Below, piece by piece: positions 1 to 12,307 of a stretch of DNA of 64,000 nucleotides. Origin of the DNA: Manis javanica (taxonomy: Eukaryota > Chordata > Mammalia > Pholidota > Manidae); NCBI RefSeq assembly GCF_040802235.1, contig NC_133157.1, positions 32,567,501 through 32,631,500 of the forward strand, given 5' to 3'. The notes beneath the pieces were generated by a model. That model ran no database searches. It was not told where the DNA came from and saw nothing but the letters and a program-made list of their open reading frames with translations. The first letter of the stretch is position 1, and each line of letters opens with the position of its first letter. The position numbers were made by a program, and so were the translations under genes.

Positions 1-3000
1 CTATCGATAATCACCCTAAATATAAATGGACAGTATGCATGTACCAACCAAAAGACATAGAATCACTGAATGGATAAAAAACCAAGACCCATCTATATGC
101 AGCTTACAAGAGACTCACCTCAAACCCAAAGACATGCACAGACTAAAAGTCAAGGGATGGAAAAATATATTTCATGCAAACAATAGGGAGAAAAAAGCAG
201 GAGTTGCAGTACTAGTATCAGACAAAATAGACTTCAAAACAAAGAAAGTAACAATGAGATAAAGAAGTACATTACATAATGATAAAGGGCTCAGTCTAAC
301 AAGAGGATATGACCATTATAAATATATATGCACCCAACATAGAAGCACCAGCATATGTGAAACAAATACTAACAGAACTAAAGGAGGAAATAGACTGCAA
401 TGCATTCATTTTAGTAGACTTCAACACACCATTCACTCCAGAGGACAGATCCATCAGACAGAAAATAAGTAAGGACACAGAGGCACTGAACAGCACACTG
501 GGACAGATGGACCTAACAGACATCTATAGAACTCTACACCCAAAAGCAACAGGATACACATTCTTCTCAAGTGCACATGGAACATTCTCCAGAATAGACC
601 ACATACTAGGCCACAAAAAGAGCCTCAGTAAATTCAAAAAGATTGAAATCCTACCAACCAACTTCTCAGACCACAAAGGTATAAAACTAGAAATAAATTG
701 TACCAAGAAAGCAAAAAGGCACACAAAGACACGGAGGCTTAACAACATGCTTCTAAATAGTCAATGGATCAATGACCAAATTAAAATGGAGATCCAGCAA
801 TATATGGAAATAAATGACAACAACAACACAAAGCCCCAACTTCTGTGGGACGCAGCGAAAGTAGTCTTAAGAGGAAAGGATATAGCAACCCAGGCATATT
901 TAAAGAAGGAAGAACAAACCCAAATGAATAGTCTAACGTCAGTTATCAAAATTGGAAAAAGAAGAACAAATGAGGCCTAAAGTCAGCAGAAGGAGTGACA
1001 TAACAAAGATGAGAGAAGAAATAAACAAAATTGAGAAGAATAAGACAATAGAAAAAAATCAATGAAACCAAGAGCTGGTTCTCTGAGAAAATAAACAAAA
1101 TAGACAAGCCTCTAGTCAGACTTATTAAGAGAAAAAGAGAATCAACACACATCAACAGAATCAGAAATGAGAAAGGAAACACCACGACGGACCTAACAGA
1201 AATACAAAGAATTATTAGAGACTACTATGAAAGCCTATATGCTAAGAGGCTGGAAAACCTAGAAGAAATGGACAACTTCCTAGAAACATACCAAGACTGA
1301 CCAAGGAAGAAACACAAAATCTAAACAAACCAATGACCAGCAAAGAAATTGAAGCGGTAATCAAAAAGCTACCCAAGAAAAAAAAACCCGGGCCAGATTG
1401 ATTTACCTCGGAATTTTATCAGACATACAGAGAAGATATAATACCCATTCTCCTTAAAGTTTTCCAAAAAATAGGAGAGGAGAGAATACTCCCAAACTCA
1501 TTCTATGAAGCCAACATCACCCTAATACCAAAACCAGGCAAAGACCCCACCAAAAAAGAAAATTACAGACCAATATCCCTGATGAACGTAGATGCAAAAA
1601 TACTCAATAAAATATTAGCAAACAGAATTCAACAGTATATCAAAAGGATCATACACCATGACCAAGTGGGATTCATCCCAGGGATGCAAGGATGGTACAA
1701 CATTCAATAATCCATCAACATCATCCACCACATCAACAAAAAGAAAGATAAAAACCACACGATCATCTCCATAGATGCTGAAAAAGCATTCGACAAAATT
1801 CAACATCCATTAATGATAAAAACTCTCAGCAAAATGGGTATAGAGGGCAAGTACCTCAACATAATAAAGGCCATATACGATAAACCCACAGCCAACATCA
1901 TACTGATCAGCGAGAAGCTGAAAGCTTTTCCTCTGAGATTGGGAACAAGACAGGGATGCCCACTCTCCCCACTGTTATTTAACATAGTACTGGAGGTCCT
2001 AGCCACGGCAATTAGACAAAACAAAGAAATACAAGGAATCCAGATTGGTAAAGAAGAAGTTAAACTTTCACTATTTGCATATGACATGATATTGTACACA
2101 AAAAACCCTAAAGACTCCACTCCAAAACTACCAGAACTGATATCGGAATACTGTAAAGTTGCAGGATACAAAATTAGCACACAGAAATCTGTGGCTTTCC
2201 TATATACTAACAATGAGCCAATAGAAAGAGAAATCAGGAAAACAATTCCATTCACAATTGCATCAAAAAGAATAAAATACCTAGGAATAAACCTAACCAA
2301 AGAAGTGAAAGACCTATATCCTGAAAACTATAAGAGACGCTCTTAAGAGAAATTAAAGGGGACACTAACAAATGGAAACTCATCCCATGCTCATGGCTAG
2401 GAAGAATTAATATCATCAAAATGGCCATCCTGCCCAAAGCAATCTACACATTTAATGCAATCCCTATCAAATTACCAACAAAATTATTCAACGAACTGGA
2501 ACAAATAGTTCAAAACTTCATATGGAAACACCAAAGACCCCGAATAGCCAAAGCAATCCTGAGAAAGAAGAATAAAGTGGCGGGGATCTCACTCCCCAAC
2601 TTCAAGCTCTACTACAAAGCCATAGTAATCAAGACAGTTTGGTACTGGCACAAGAACAGAGCCACAGACCAGTGATACAGATTAGAGACTCCAGACATTA
2701 ACCCAAACATATATGGTCAATTAATATTCAATAAAGGAGCCATGGACATACAATGGGGAAATGACAGTCTCTTCAACAGATGGTGCTGGCAGAACTGGAC
2801 AGCTACATGTAAGAGAATGAAACTGGATCACTGTCTAACCCCACACACAAAAGTAAATTCAAAATGGATCAAAGACCTGAATGTAAGTCATGAAACCATA
2901 AAACTCTTAGAAAAAAACATAGGCAAAAATATCTTGGATGTGAACATTAGTGACTTATTCATGAATATATCTCCCCAGGCAAGGAAAACAAAAGCAAAAA

Positions 3001-3806
3001 TGAACAAGTGGGACTATATCAAGCTGAAAAGCTTCTGTACAGCAAAGGACACGATCAATAGAACAAAAAGGTACCCTACAGTATGGGAGAATATTTTTGT
3101 AAATGACAGATCCAATAAAGGCTTGACATCCAAAATATATAAAGAGCTCACACTCCTCAACAAACAAAAAACAAATAATCCAATTAAAAAATAGTCAGAG
3201 GAGCTGAACAGACAGTTCTCCAAAGAAGAAATTCAGATGGCCAACAGACACATGAAAAGATGCTCCACATCGCTAGTTATCAGAAAAATGCAAATAAAAA
3301 CCACAATGAGATATCACCTCACACTAGTAAGGATGGCTGCCATACAAAAGACAAACAAAAACAAATGTTGGTGATGTTGTGGAGAAAGGGGAACCCTCCT
3401 ACACTGCTGGTGGGAATGTAAATTAGTTCAACCATTGTGGAAAGCAATATGGAGGTTCCTCAAAATGCTCAAAATAGACTTACCATTTGACCCAGGAATT
3501 CCACTTCTAGGAATTTACCCTAAGGATGCAGCACTCCAGTTTGAAAAAGACAGATGCACCCCTATGTTTATCACAGCACTATTTACAATAGCCAAGAAAT
3601 GGAAGCAACCTAAGTGTCCATCAGTAGATGAATGGATAAAGAAGATGTGGTACATATACACAATGGAATATTATTCAGCCATAAGAAGAAAACAAATCCT
3701 ATCATTTGCAACAACATGGATGGAGCTAGAGGGTATTATGCTCACTGAAATAAGCCAAGTGGAGAAAGACAAATACCAAATGATTTCACTCATCTGTGGA
3801 GTATAA
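1..3806 (+). pseudogene. L1 ORF2 pseudogene (left edge)
   Basis: The endonuclease motifs are recognisable: LQETH near 105-120, DFNTP near 418-432 (with V for G before D), and SDHKGIKLE near 667-695. The reverse transcriptase shows PGPD followed by an in-frame TGA near 1399 and [11 protein letters not shown] near 1955-1985. The catalytic FADD box has become FAYD (2074-2085), which removes one catalytic Asp. Several frameshifts split the reading frame (for example near 980, 1300, 2346 and 2675). The C-terminal part ([11 protein letters not shown] to SLICGV) is open from about 3435 to 3806. Dead copy. Confidence 0.92.
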
Positions 3807-4160
3807 GAACAAAAAAAAACTGAAGGAACAAAACAGCAGCAGAAGCACAGAACCCAAGAATGGACTAACAGTTACCAAAGGGAAAGAGATTGGGGAGAAT
3901 GGGAGGGTAGAGAGGGATAAGGGCAGGGAAGAAGAAAGGCGGTATTATGATTAGAATGTATAATGTGGGGGGTGGGGGAAAGGGTAGGGCTTTGCAACAC
4001 AGAGAAGAGATGTAGTGATTCTACTACATCTTACTATGCTGATGGACAGTGACTGTAATGGGGTTTGTGGGGGGGACTTGGGGTAGGGGAGAGCCTAGTA
4101 AACATAATGTTCTTCATGTAATTGTAGATTAATGATAACAAAATAAAAAAAATTAAAAGC
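1..4160 (+). mobile_element. Young-type L1, ORF2 and 3' UTR, cut by window edge
   Basis: The window opens a few codons inside L1 ORF2. The element runs through endonuclease, reverse transcriptase and Cys-rich C-terminus to a stop near 3806, then a G-rich 3' UTR and an A-rich tail near 4136-4160. The 3' terminus is of the type ending ..gtaattgtagattaatga, shared with the copy at 30090. Orientation would be antisense to the presumed TDRD7 intron. Confidence 0.93.
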
Positions 4161-4164
4161 AAAC

Positions 4165-4431
4165 AAACTAATATAAATTGTAAAGATAAAAGAATAAAAA
4201 CTTTAATCAGAAAACAAGTCATAGTAAAAAAAATAGGCAGGAAAAAAGAGAAACAACATACAGGGCAAAACACTAGATTCAAAGCCAACCATACCAATAA
4301 TTATATTAAATATAAATGATGGAAATACCCCAATAAAAAGAGACTGGCAGAGTAGATAAAAAGCAAGACTTACCTACATACTATCTATAAGAAACCTATT
4401 TTAAATATAAATGCATAGGTTAAAATTGGAA
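4165..4431 (+). mobile_element. Old L1 fragment (L1M-like, ORF2 5' end)
   Basis: The stretch resembles the start of L1 ORF2 (aaatataaatgatgg, then a region like RDWQSR and the QETHF area) but is much more decayed than its neighbours. It lies between two younger L1 copies. Confidence 0.55.
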
Positions 4432-5692
4432 AGGTATGGCCACCCTGTTTAAAGCAATCTACAGATTCAATTCAATCCCTATCAAAATACCAACAGCATT
4501 CTTCAAATGGAACAAATATTTCTAAAATTCATGTGGAATCACAAAAGATCACAAATAGACAAAGCAAATCTGTGAAGGAAGAATAAAGCTGGGGGGATTA
4601 TACTTCCCAACTTCAAGCTCTACTACAAAGCCACAGTAATCAAGACAATTTGGTACTAGCACAACAGACCCATAAACCAATGGAACCAAATAGAGAGTCC
4701 AGATATTAACCCAGGCATACATGGGCAATTAATATATGATAAAGGAGCCATGGATACACAATGTGGAAATGACAACCTCCTCAACAACTGGTGTTGGCAA
4801 AACTGGACAGCTACATGCAAGAGAATGAAACTGGATTATTGTCTAACTCCATACACAAAAGTAAACTCAAAATGGATCAAAGACCTGAATGTAAGTCATG
4901 AAACCATAAAATGCATAGAATAAAACAGGCAAAATCTCTTGAATATAAACATGAGCAACTTTTTCCTTAACACATCTCCTCGGGCAAGGGAAACAAAAGC
5001 AAAAATGAACAAATGGGAATAAACCAAACTAAAAAGCTTCTGCACAGCAAAGGACACCATTAGCAGAACAAAAAGGCATCCTACATTATAGGAGAATATA
5101 TTCATAAATGACTTATCCAATAAGGGATTAACATCCAAAATATATAAAGAGCTCACATGCTTCAACACCCAAAAAACAAATAATCTGATTGAAAAATGGG
5201 CAGAGGATCTGAACGGACACTTCTCCAAAGAAGAAATTCAGATGGCTAACAGGCACATGAAAAGATGCTCCACATCACTAATTATCAAGGAAATGCAAAT
5301 TAAAACCACAATGAGACATCACCCCACACCAGTCAGGATGGACAACATCCAAAAGACAAGAAGCAACAAATGCCAGCGAGGATGCAGAGAAAGGGGAACC
5401 CTCCTACACTGCCGGTGGGAATGTAAATTAGTTCAACCATTGTGGAAAGCAATATGGAGATTCCTCAAAAAAACTAAAAATAGAAATGCCACTTGACCCA
5501 GAAATTCCACTCCTAGGAATTTATCCAAAGCAAACAAGATCTCAGATTCAAAAAGATATATGCACCCCTATGTTTATCGCAGCACTATTTACAATAGCCA
5601 AGATATGGAAGCAACCTAAGTGTCCATCAGTAGATGAATGGATAAAGAAGATGTGGTACATATACACAATGGAATATTGTTCAGCCATTTAA
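4432..5692 (+). pseudogene. L1 ORF2 C-terminal remnant
   Basis: It covers the thumb and Cys-rich end of ORF2 with frameshifts. The readable pieces are 5242-5496 (Cys-rich, [14 protein letters not shown]) and 5486-5692 (ending MEYCSAI). No catalytic domain is present. Confidence 0.85.
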
Positions 5693-6185
5693 AGAAAAGA
5701 AATCCTACCATTTGGAACAGCATGGATGGTATTATGTTCAGTGAAATAAGCCTGGTGGAGAAAGATAGGTACCAAATTATTTCCCTCATTTATGGAGTAT
5801 AACAAGCAAAACTGAAGGAACAAAACAGCAGCAGACTCACAGACTCCAAGAAAGGACTAGCGGTTACCAAAGGGGAGGACATGGTGAGGGTGGGTGGGGA
5901 GGAGGGAGATAGGAATTAAGGGTCATTATAATTAGCACACATAATGTAGGAGAGGTCACGGGGAAGGCAGTACAGCAGAGAAGACAAGTAGTGGCTCTAG
6001 CATTTTACTACACTAATGGACAGTGACTGCAATGGGGTATGGTGGGGACTGGATAATATGAGTGAATGTTGAAACCACAGTGTTATTCATGTGAAACCTT
6101 CATAAGATTGTATATCAATGATACCTTAATTAAAAAAATGAAAGATTGGGTATCAATGAAACCTTAATTAAAAAATATTTTAAAA
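4432..6185 (+). mobile_element. 5'-truncated L1 with 3' UTR
   Basis: It starts abruptly inside ORF2 at the segment encoding [10 protein letters not shown] (frame broken here) and continues to an ORF2 end near 5692, then a G-rich 3' UTR and a tail ending ..gataccttaattaaaaaaa. The last 33 bp of the element are repeated imperfectly (6106-6138 and 6144-6176). No clear target-site duplication was found. Confidence 0.88.
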
Positions 6186-6289
6186 AATTTTCTTAAAGAC
6201 TAAAGCTGAATGATATTGAAAACACTACATTTCTAAGCCGTAGAGTTCCCATTAAAGATATTCTTTGAGGTAAATTTACATCCTAAATG

Positions 6290-6560
6290 TTGACAGATAA
6301 AGAAAATTAACAGGTACAAACTTGACTTACAGGAACATAAATTACAGCATAGGGAATATAGTCAGTAATATTGTAATAACTTTGTAAGATGACAGGTGGT
6401 AGCTATACTACAGTGGTGAACATTTTTAATGGATATAAATGTCAATCACTATGTTGTACTCCTGAAAGTAATATAATACTGTATGGTAAACTATAAAATT
6501 TTTTAATTTAGAAAATAAAAAACACTGAACATAAAAAAAATAAAAATAAAAATAAAAATG
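6290..6560 (+). mobile_element. Old L1 3' end (L1MA-like) with A-rich tail
   Basis: It contains the familiar L1MA-type 3' sequence (ggaatatagtcagtaatatt, then cactatgttgtac and taatataatactgtatg), then an (AAAAAT)n tail at about 6532-6559. It has no coding content. Confidence 0.65.
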
Positions 6561-7139
6561 ACCAAGGTCAGCCAGCAAAGATCTCAAGGAGGAAGAAACT
6601 GGCCACAACAAATCACAACAAATTGCACTTTACTTTCACTTCCTTCCTATCACTCTTTCTCTTCATCTTTCCCTTGCCTTTTTTCTGAATGAAAAGTGCC
6701 AAAAGTAGAGTTATATGTACTTACCACAGTGCTTGGCATCTAGTGGTTATTTAATAAATTTACCTAGCAGCAGGGTATGGATGGGAAACTACCTATGAAA
6801 ATACACATTAAATGGCTAAGAGTACAATGAGATAAGCATTGGTATACTGGAGAACTTTGTAGTACAGCATTAAATTTGAAATACCACAATTTTCCCAGAT
6901 ATACTTACTTGCCTCACTAATACACTCATGAATGGGGAAGCCTGGTAAGAAAGCTGCTGGATCTCCTCCAAGACTTCTCACCTTACTTGAAGGCCAAAGT
7001 CACTTACTACTTAGAGTCAGAAAACAGAGAGTCGCTGCTAGACTGCAACCCCACATACTTAGAAAAGCAGCAGAGGATCGGGGCTCCACATCAGAGTAGG
7101 GAGCTGAGAGGAGCACAGCACGCTGGTGGGCACTTCACA

Positions 7140-7270
7140 CCGTCTCCAAACTCTTCAGCTTATAAATGAGGAAACTGAGTCCCAGGGAAATTATTCCAGG
7201 TCTCACATATTTTTATAGCCAGAACCACAAGAACCCAGGTCTTCTGGCTCCCAAACTTGGGACTTTGTTT
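7140..7270 (-). repeat. MIR SINE fragment
   Basis: ataaatgaggaaactgag followed by a run like an inverted MIR core (a ctcagtttcctcat box on the minus strand) and a decayed accctggt-type box. Old copy. Confidence 0.6.
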
Positions 7271-8589
7271 TAGACAGCTGCTCCAAATATGTAAGAGTGG
7301 GTTTCTGAAAGTAAATTTGAGTTAGGGAACAATGACAGAAACCCTGGGCATGTTTAGGGACTAGCCCTTAGTGGCACAAAACACGGATCTGCCACATTAT
7401 GATTTCAAATGTGTGGCACCAAAACCCAAAAGAACTGCCAATTGTTGCAAAAAGCCAATGGTGGCAATCAACATCTATTGTTTCATTCTGTTCATTTTCT
7501 CATGGCTACACAATTCATCGTGAATGCCACCAAGTGTTAATAATATACAAGAAGTGGAGCAAGGAGTAGAGGAAAGTGATGACAATCTTTAGGGAAGCAA
7601 GATTTAGATAGTTTAAACAGCCTACAGTAATTCTCACATTCAAAATTGTGTTTTGTAAATTCATAGCTTTTCTCTTTGATACACCCCAAAATGGTCCCAA
7701 GAAAGACTTACTCTGCAGAACCTGGCTTTGGTAAAATCTAGATATAGCCTTTACCCTCAACTGAGCCTCCCTGGCTCAATCATTTGCATGTTATCTGCTT
7801 CCTATTGCTTGAGTTTCCTCAGTACTGGTGCCCAATGACCTTTAGCTGCGCGCTGGTCTGGCTCTCATCTATGCTTTCTCTTCTCTAAGTTTCTTTTTTC
7901 TCAACTATTTCCAACTCATCTTCCTCATTGCATTTTTTTATGCCACAAATTTCAGTTTGTAGAGTGGCACTAAATCCCAAAACAAATCATATGAGTTATT
8001 AGGGTAACTGAAATCCCCAAGTAATCTCTTTTACTTTCTTTAGTCAGTTAATCAATTTTTAGTATCTCCTTGGTCATATCCTTGTGGTAACCGGTTGCCC
8101 TTCTTGAAGACACGATTTTAGCAACAAGCCAGGCCCTCAAAGTTTAGAATGTCTGTAGTGAAAAGATTCTGCATCATCTAATCTGTCTCAAACTCATTTT
8201 ACAAATCAATAAACTGGGTCTAAGAGCAGGGAGATTTTTAAGACCTTGGATGATTTCTCATCTTGTGACAGTTTAACAATTAATCTTTTCTTTCTAATTA
8301 CAGTGTAGTCTGTTAGCATTTGATTACCCCTTTACCAAGTCTTTTAAAAAGGAAAGATAGTAATTAATACCCTCAGGTGGTGATACACTTCTTTAGTACA
8401 TCTTAAGAGAGTTTTCTTTTTTATTATTGTAACTTCAAACTCCAAATTTTATATATATATATAATTTATTTATATAAATATTTGTATGTATATATATATA
8501 TTACTAACTACACACTGTGGATCTACAAGTAAGGGCTTTCCATAAATCTATATACTAGAGAAGAAATACTGAGACAATGAAGTGGTTTG

Positions 8590-8700
8590 GTTAGGACTTT
8601 GGGTCTTAATCCTAGTTCTTTTACTAATTAGCTGTGACTCGAAGAGGCACTTCACGTCTCTTTTTTTTATGGAAGAGAAAGTAGTTGGCCAAGATAGGTG
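8590..8700 (+). repeat. MIR SINE fragment
   Basis: It follows the MIR order: tcttaatcctagttc, ttactaattagctgtga, then a degraded cttcacgtctctttt and ggaagagaaag. Confidence 0.45.
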
Positions 8701-9739
8701 ATTCTCAACTTTCCTGGGAGTCCTTCAAGTTTTGGAATGAGGTCCACAGACAAAATAGAGACCATGGTTTGTTTCCTCCTGGCAAAGCTGCACAGCTAAA
8801 ATACTGAGTTTGCTTTGGGGTCACACTAAGTATCTTGTGCTGATCAGAAGCTCTAATTGGCATATATACACTTGCCAGCTTAAAATGATGACACAAATTA
8901 TTTTTAAATAGTTTGTTTGAAAGACAAAATTTTAAAAACATTTTGGTCCAATAGGGTAATAATAAAAAGAATGAAGTTTCAAAAGCACAAAGTTGGTAGT
9001 AAAGGCAGAGAAAGTAGGTTTTGCATACAGAAAGAAAAACCAATTCACGTAAATATGAAATTAGATTTCACTCAAGTACCAAGGAACTTCTGTCCTTTCT
9101 GTATTTATCTGCTGACTATGAAAGTGCAGATGCAAAGCACTCATTCTACATCAAATCTCAATTCTTGAAAATAGCATTTGATTTAAAAAAAACCCCAAAA
9201 CACAGCAAGTCAGCACTTAGAGTTGGATTTTAAAGTGTTTTTCCTTTACATTCATATTAAGTCTCCAACTAGATTACATTGCACAGAGAACTTGGAGGTC
9301 CTTCAAAAAGTTTAAATCCTTTGGTACAAAATACAATAGTACATTCAGTCACATTCAACCAATATACTTAAAAGGGCATTAGCAGGCATTACATTCCATT
9401 TCCAATCTACAGGGACTGAAATCCAAAGGCAAGACCAACTGCTGTCTCACAGTCTCACTCTGTTTAACTAGCAAAGAGGAAGGCTGACTGCCATTAAAGG
9501 GCCCTGGGCTGGGGCACAGGAGATGTGGGTTCTAACCTAGCTGGCCTCCCGTTGTAATTCCTTGCATGGGGCAGGTGTTTTGCATTAACTGATGGTCAAT
9601 GAAATGTCAGTTGAGTGGAACTGCAAAAATCTCCACCACGTGTCAATTTATATCATACAGAGAACTTAAAGATGTGTCCCTGACTCCAAGAAACTAAAAC
9701 AGAATTATGTAAAATATGGGAAGTTTGGTGGAAGAGTTA

Positions 9740-9920
9740 ACATTTCTTAACTATCATTACAAATGAAAGGATTTTTCAGTAGTTATCTCACAAAAGTCTT
9801 GCAAAGTAAGTTATTTCTATCTGATACATGGAAAACCAAGCTCAAAGTATGTAATTCTTGGAAGATAACACAGTAAGAGAAGCCCAGATCCTAGGTCTGC
9901 GAAGCACACACTATTTGCTG
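9740..9920 (-). repeat. MIR SINE fragment
   Basis: Inverted MIR order: ttatctcacaaaagtcttgc, a decayed fill-in, tggaaaaccaagctcaaag and gcccagatcctaggtctgc. Diverged but recognisable. Confidence 0.45.
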
Positions 9921-10746
9921 TATGCAATACCTACGCTCAAGGCAGCCCAGGATGAGCTGGGAATTGGGGTCTAAGTTTCACTTCTGTCATTAAGTTGATG
10001 CAAATTGGTAGGCAGAACACCTTTCTGCAATTTTTCCACCTGCACAATGGGGGGTTGGGAAGGAGAGGGATGACCTGGACGAGTGGTTTGTTTTGTTATG
10101 TACAGTGATTATCAAAATCCTATTGGGCCAGGACTTCTTCTAATATAAATATTTCCTGTTCTTGCTCTTTGCGTGGTACCCTTGGTTATTAATGGAAATA
10201 CCCAGAAAAGTTGTGCGAGCTCCAAGCTCCCAACCATTAAGATGATGAGTCTGAGAGCCTGACCCTGTTGCATTTTGGTGAAAGTTAAGACAACTCGTTC
10301 ATGGATTCATGATTCCTTTCTCCCTTGGAGCTCTGTGCCCACCGGTGCTCTCGGTTTGAGAGGCGTGGATATTTGTGTCCTGCATACTGGAGGGGGCTCG
10401 AGGAGGTCCGTGCCTTCAAGGAACTTAAAGATCCCGGGTGAAACACAGCTCAAACAGCTGGGTCTAAGGCACGGGGAACCACTTCCTGGTCATCCCCTCC
10501 GCCCCGGGCCCACAGCCCCGCCGCTGCACTTCCCCAGCGCACGGAGTTGCCCGAGCGGCCGGAGGGGCGGATCCGCTCCTACTCCCCCGGCGCCCAGCAG
10601 GGTTTCCGGGGGTCGGGACCCGGGCATTCCCTGCGTTCGAGTCCCGCCCGGAACTCTTCCCCGCTAGGCACCCAGGTGCGCTGCGTCGCCCGAAACCTCG
10701 TCCCACGTCGGCCGGCACCTGTCGCTCTCGCAGCCGCAGAACCTGC

Positions 10747-10759
10747 GCTCACCTCGTTC
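10747..10759 (-). other. Candidate splice donor of presumed TDRD7 exon 1
   Basis: On the minus strand the island contains gaacgag/gtgagc, a near-consensus donor with the cut between 10753 and 10752. It lies about 200 nt inside from the NRF1-like motif, which is a plausible exon 1 size. No transcript evidence is available. Confidence 0.35.
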
Positions 10760-10950
10760 CGGGGACCCACGGCCCGTCGCCGCGCCTCTGGGTCCAGCTC
10801 CCGCCGCTGTATCCGCCAGGGATTCAGCCCCGGCCGCCACCCACTTTCGGTTTCCCCGCACTGGCTGACCGCCGCGGTCGGGAACCACCTCGAGCCCCCG
10901 TTCCGCCCTGCTCGCCCCGCCCCGCTCCGAGGGAAGGCCGGCCTGTCCTC

Positions 10951-10962
10951 TGCGCACGCGCG
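10951..10962. promoter_or_regulatory. NRF1-type binding motif
   Basis: The sequence tgcgcacgcgcg fits the consensus YGCGCAYGCGCR at every position and sits inside the CpG island. NRF1 sites are common close to the start sites of CpG promoters. Confidence 0.5.
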
Positions 10963-11065
10963 GGCACCGCGATCACGTAGGCCCGCTCCTGCCCCAGAGC
11001 GTGAAAAAGGAAACCGACGCCGCCTAGCGGTTTCTGCACGTGCCCACCTACGCGCCGTCCGCGGC

Positions 11066-11715
11066 ACTAAGGAGGGAACTCAAGGGCTCCTCCTCGTGGA
11101 CAACGCAAGTACAGGCAGGCCGGGAGCCTCTACCCGGCAAGACTTCCCCATCACTTATGCATGCGTCCCTGCTGTTGAGTTCACCCATCCTATAGACGTT
11201 TCATTCGCTCTCGCTCATTTTTTCTTCAGTTCTGGGGCAGTTGCTTTTTATTCTCCTAGACATCCACCTGGTCTCGATGTCTTTACTTTAGGTCTAGTTT
11301 CAAGCGTCACCCTTTCAAAGGCGGGTGGCTACACTCTGAAAAACGTCAATCTTCTTCCCTGACATTCCCTGTCTCCTCAACTGTATCTCTTCTTAGCATC
11401 TATAGAGCACATAATGTGTGTTTTATTTATCTTTTCAATGTCTACTATCCTCCTTAAATTAAAGCCCTGTGAACACAGGGATCTTTGTCTTGTTCCCTAA
11501 TCTATTCCCAGAGCCTAAGATAGTACCTCGCACCTAAGCATGACATAAATATTTGTCAAACTCATTCATTATAAAATTATTGAACACTTAATGTTTATTC
11601 CTTATTTCTTCTGCACATTAATTCTACCAATATCTATTGGGTGTACTGGTTTATATTCCTTAAGCCAACTTTGAACACTTCTCTGAATTCATTCCATATC
11701 CATTTACTTGTTTAT
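11066..11715. other. Upstream flank of CpG island, with L2 3' end
   Basis: Mostly unique sequence. At about 11462-11580 there is an L2-type 3' end on the plus strand (ccctgtgaacacagggatct, then a cagagcctaagatag box and ataaatatttgtcaaactc). No exon is recognised. Confidence 0.45.
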
Positions 11716-12307
11716 TCAACCAGTATATTTTTACAGCTTTATTGAGGTATAACTGACATACTATAAGCTGCACGTTTAAATCGTACAATTTGATGTTTTG
11801 ACATGTGTATACAGCTGTGAAACTATCACCACCATAAAAATAGTATCTCCATTACCTAAAAAAGTTTCCTCATGCCCCTTTACAATTCTCAACTTTTGTG
11901 CCATTCTGTCATTTGCCCTTTAATTGCTGATTTGCTTTCTGCCACTATAGTTTGCATTTTCTAGAATTTTATATAAATGGAATCATACCATATGTGCTGT
12001 GTTTTGGGGGGAAGAGGAGACTGTCCAGCTTCTTTCACTCAGTATAAGTATGTTGAGATCCATTCATGTTGTTGTGTTTGCCAATAATTCATGTCTTTTT
12101 ATTGCTGAATAGTATTACATTGTATGGATACACTAAATCTACAATATGACTCAGCAATTACATTCCCAGGGTTTACAAGAGGAGTAAAAGTATATGTCCA
12201 CACAAAGACCTGGGCAAGAATATTCATAGCAGCTTTGTTTGTAGTAGCAAAAAATGGAAACAACACAAATGTCCATCTGTTGGTGAATGGACAATCAACC
12301 AGTATAT
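11716..12307 (-). mobile_element. Old L1 3' end with 5' inversion (twin priming) and 13-bp TSD
   Basis: Bases 11729-12125 are an L1 3' end on the minus strand (ctttattgaggtataactga to ttgctgaatagtatt). At about 12127 the orientation flips, and 12130-12294 is ORF2 C-terminal L1 on the plus strand (tatgactcagcaattac to tggtgaatgg). The two parts are adjacent and do not overlap in L1 coordinates. The unit is bounded by tcaaccagtatat at 11716-11728 and 12295-12307. This is the classic product of twin-primed reverse transcription. Confidence 0.72.

Larger units (their letters stand above)
6561..10379. other. Non-coding, presumed TDRD7 intron 1
   Basis: I see no exon here. It contains decayed MIR pieces (near 6720-6770, 7140-7270, 8590-8700, 9490-9540 and 9740-9920) and an AT-rich run at 8450-8502. 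The open frames at 7515-7760, 8705-9043 and 8917-9233 are short, overlap on both strands and resemble nothing I know. Confidence 0.5.
10380..11065 (-). promoter_or_regulatory. TDRD7: CpG island, presumed TDRD7 promoter and non-coding exon 1
   Basis: CpG density rises sharply here against an AT-rich surround, as in a constitutive mammalian promoter. Landmarks are a perfect NRF1-type motif (tgcgcacgcgcg, 10951-10962) and a CACGTG E-box (11037-11042). No TATA box stands out. In human, TDRD7 (a Tudor-domain germ granule and lens protein) follows CCDC180 in the same orientation and begins with an untranslated exon, so a minus-strand TDRD7 start is the simplest reading. The gene name rests on synteny only. 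ORFs through the island are consequences of high GC. The island could also be bidirectional. Confidence 0.6.

Noticed and set aside
10547..11067. Possible bidirectional promoter with a plus-strand gene
   Set aside because: The plus strand to the right holds only repeats and then CCDC180 in the opposite direction; no plus-strand exon was found.
10275..11362. Long overlapping open frames on both strands through the CpG island (up to 271 codons)
   Set aside because: High GC removes stop codons by chance. The products are Arg/Pro/Gly-rich, differ on each strand, and resemble no protein.
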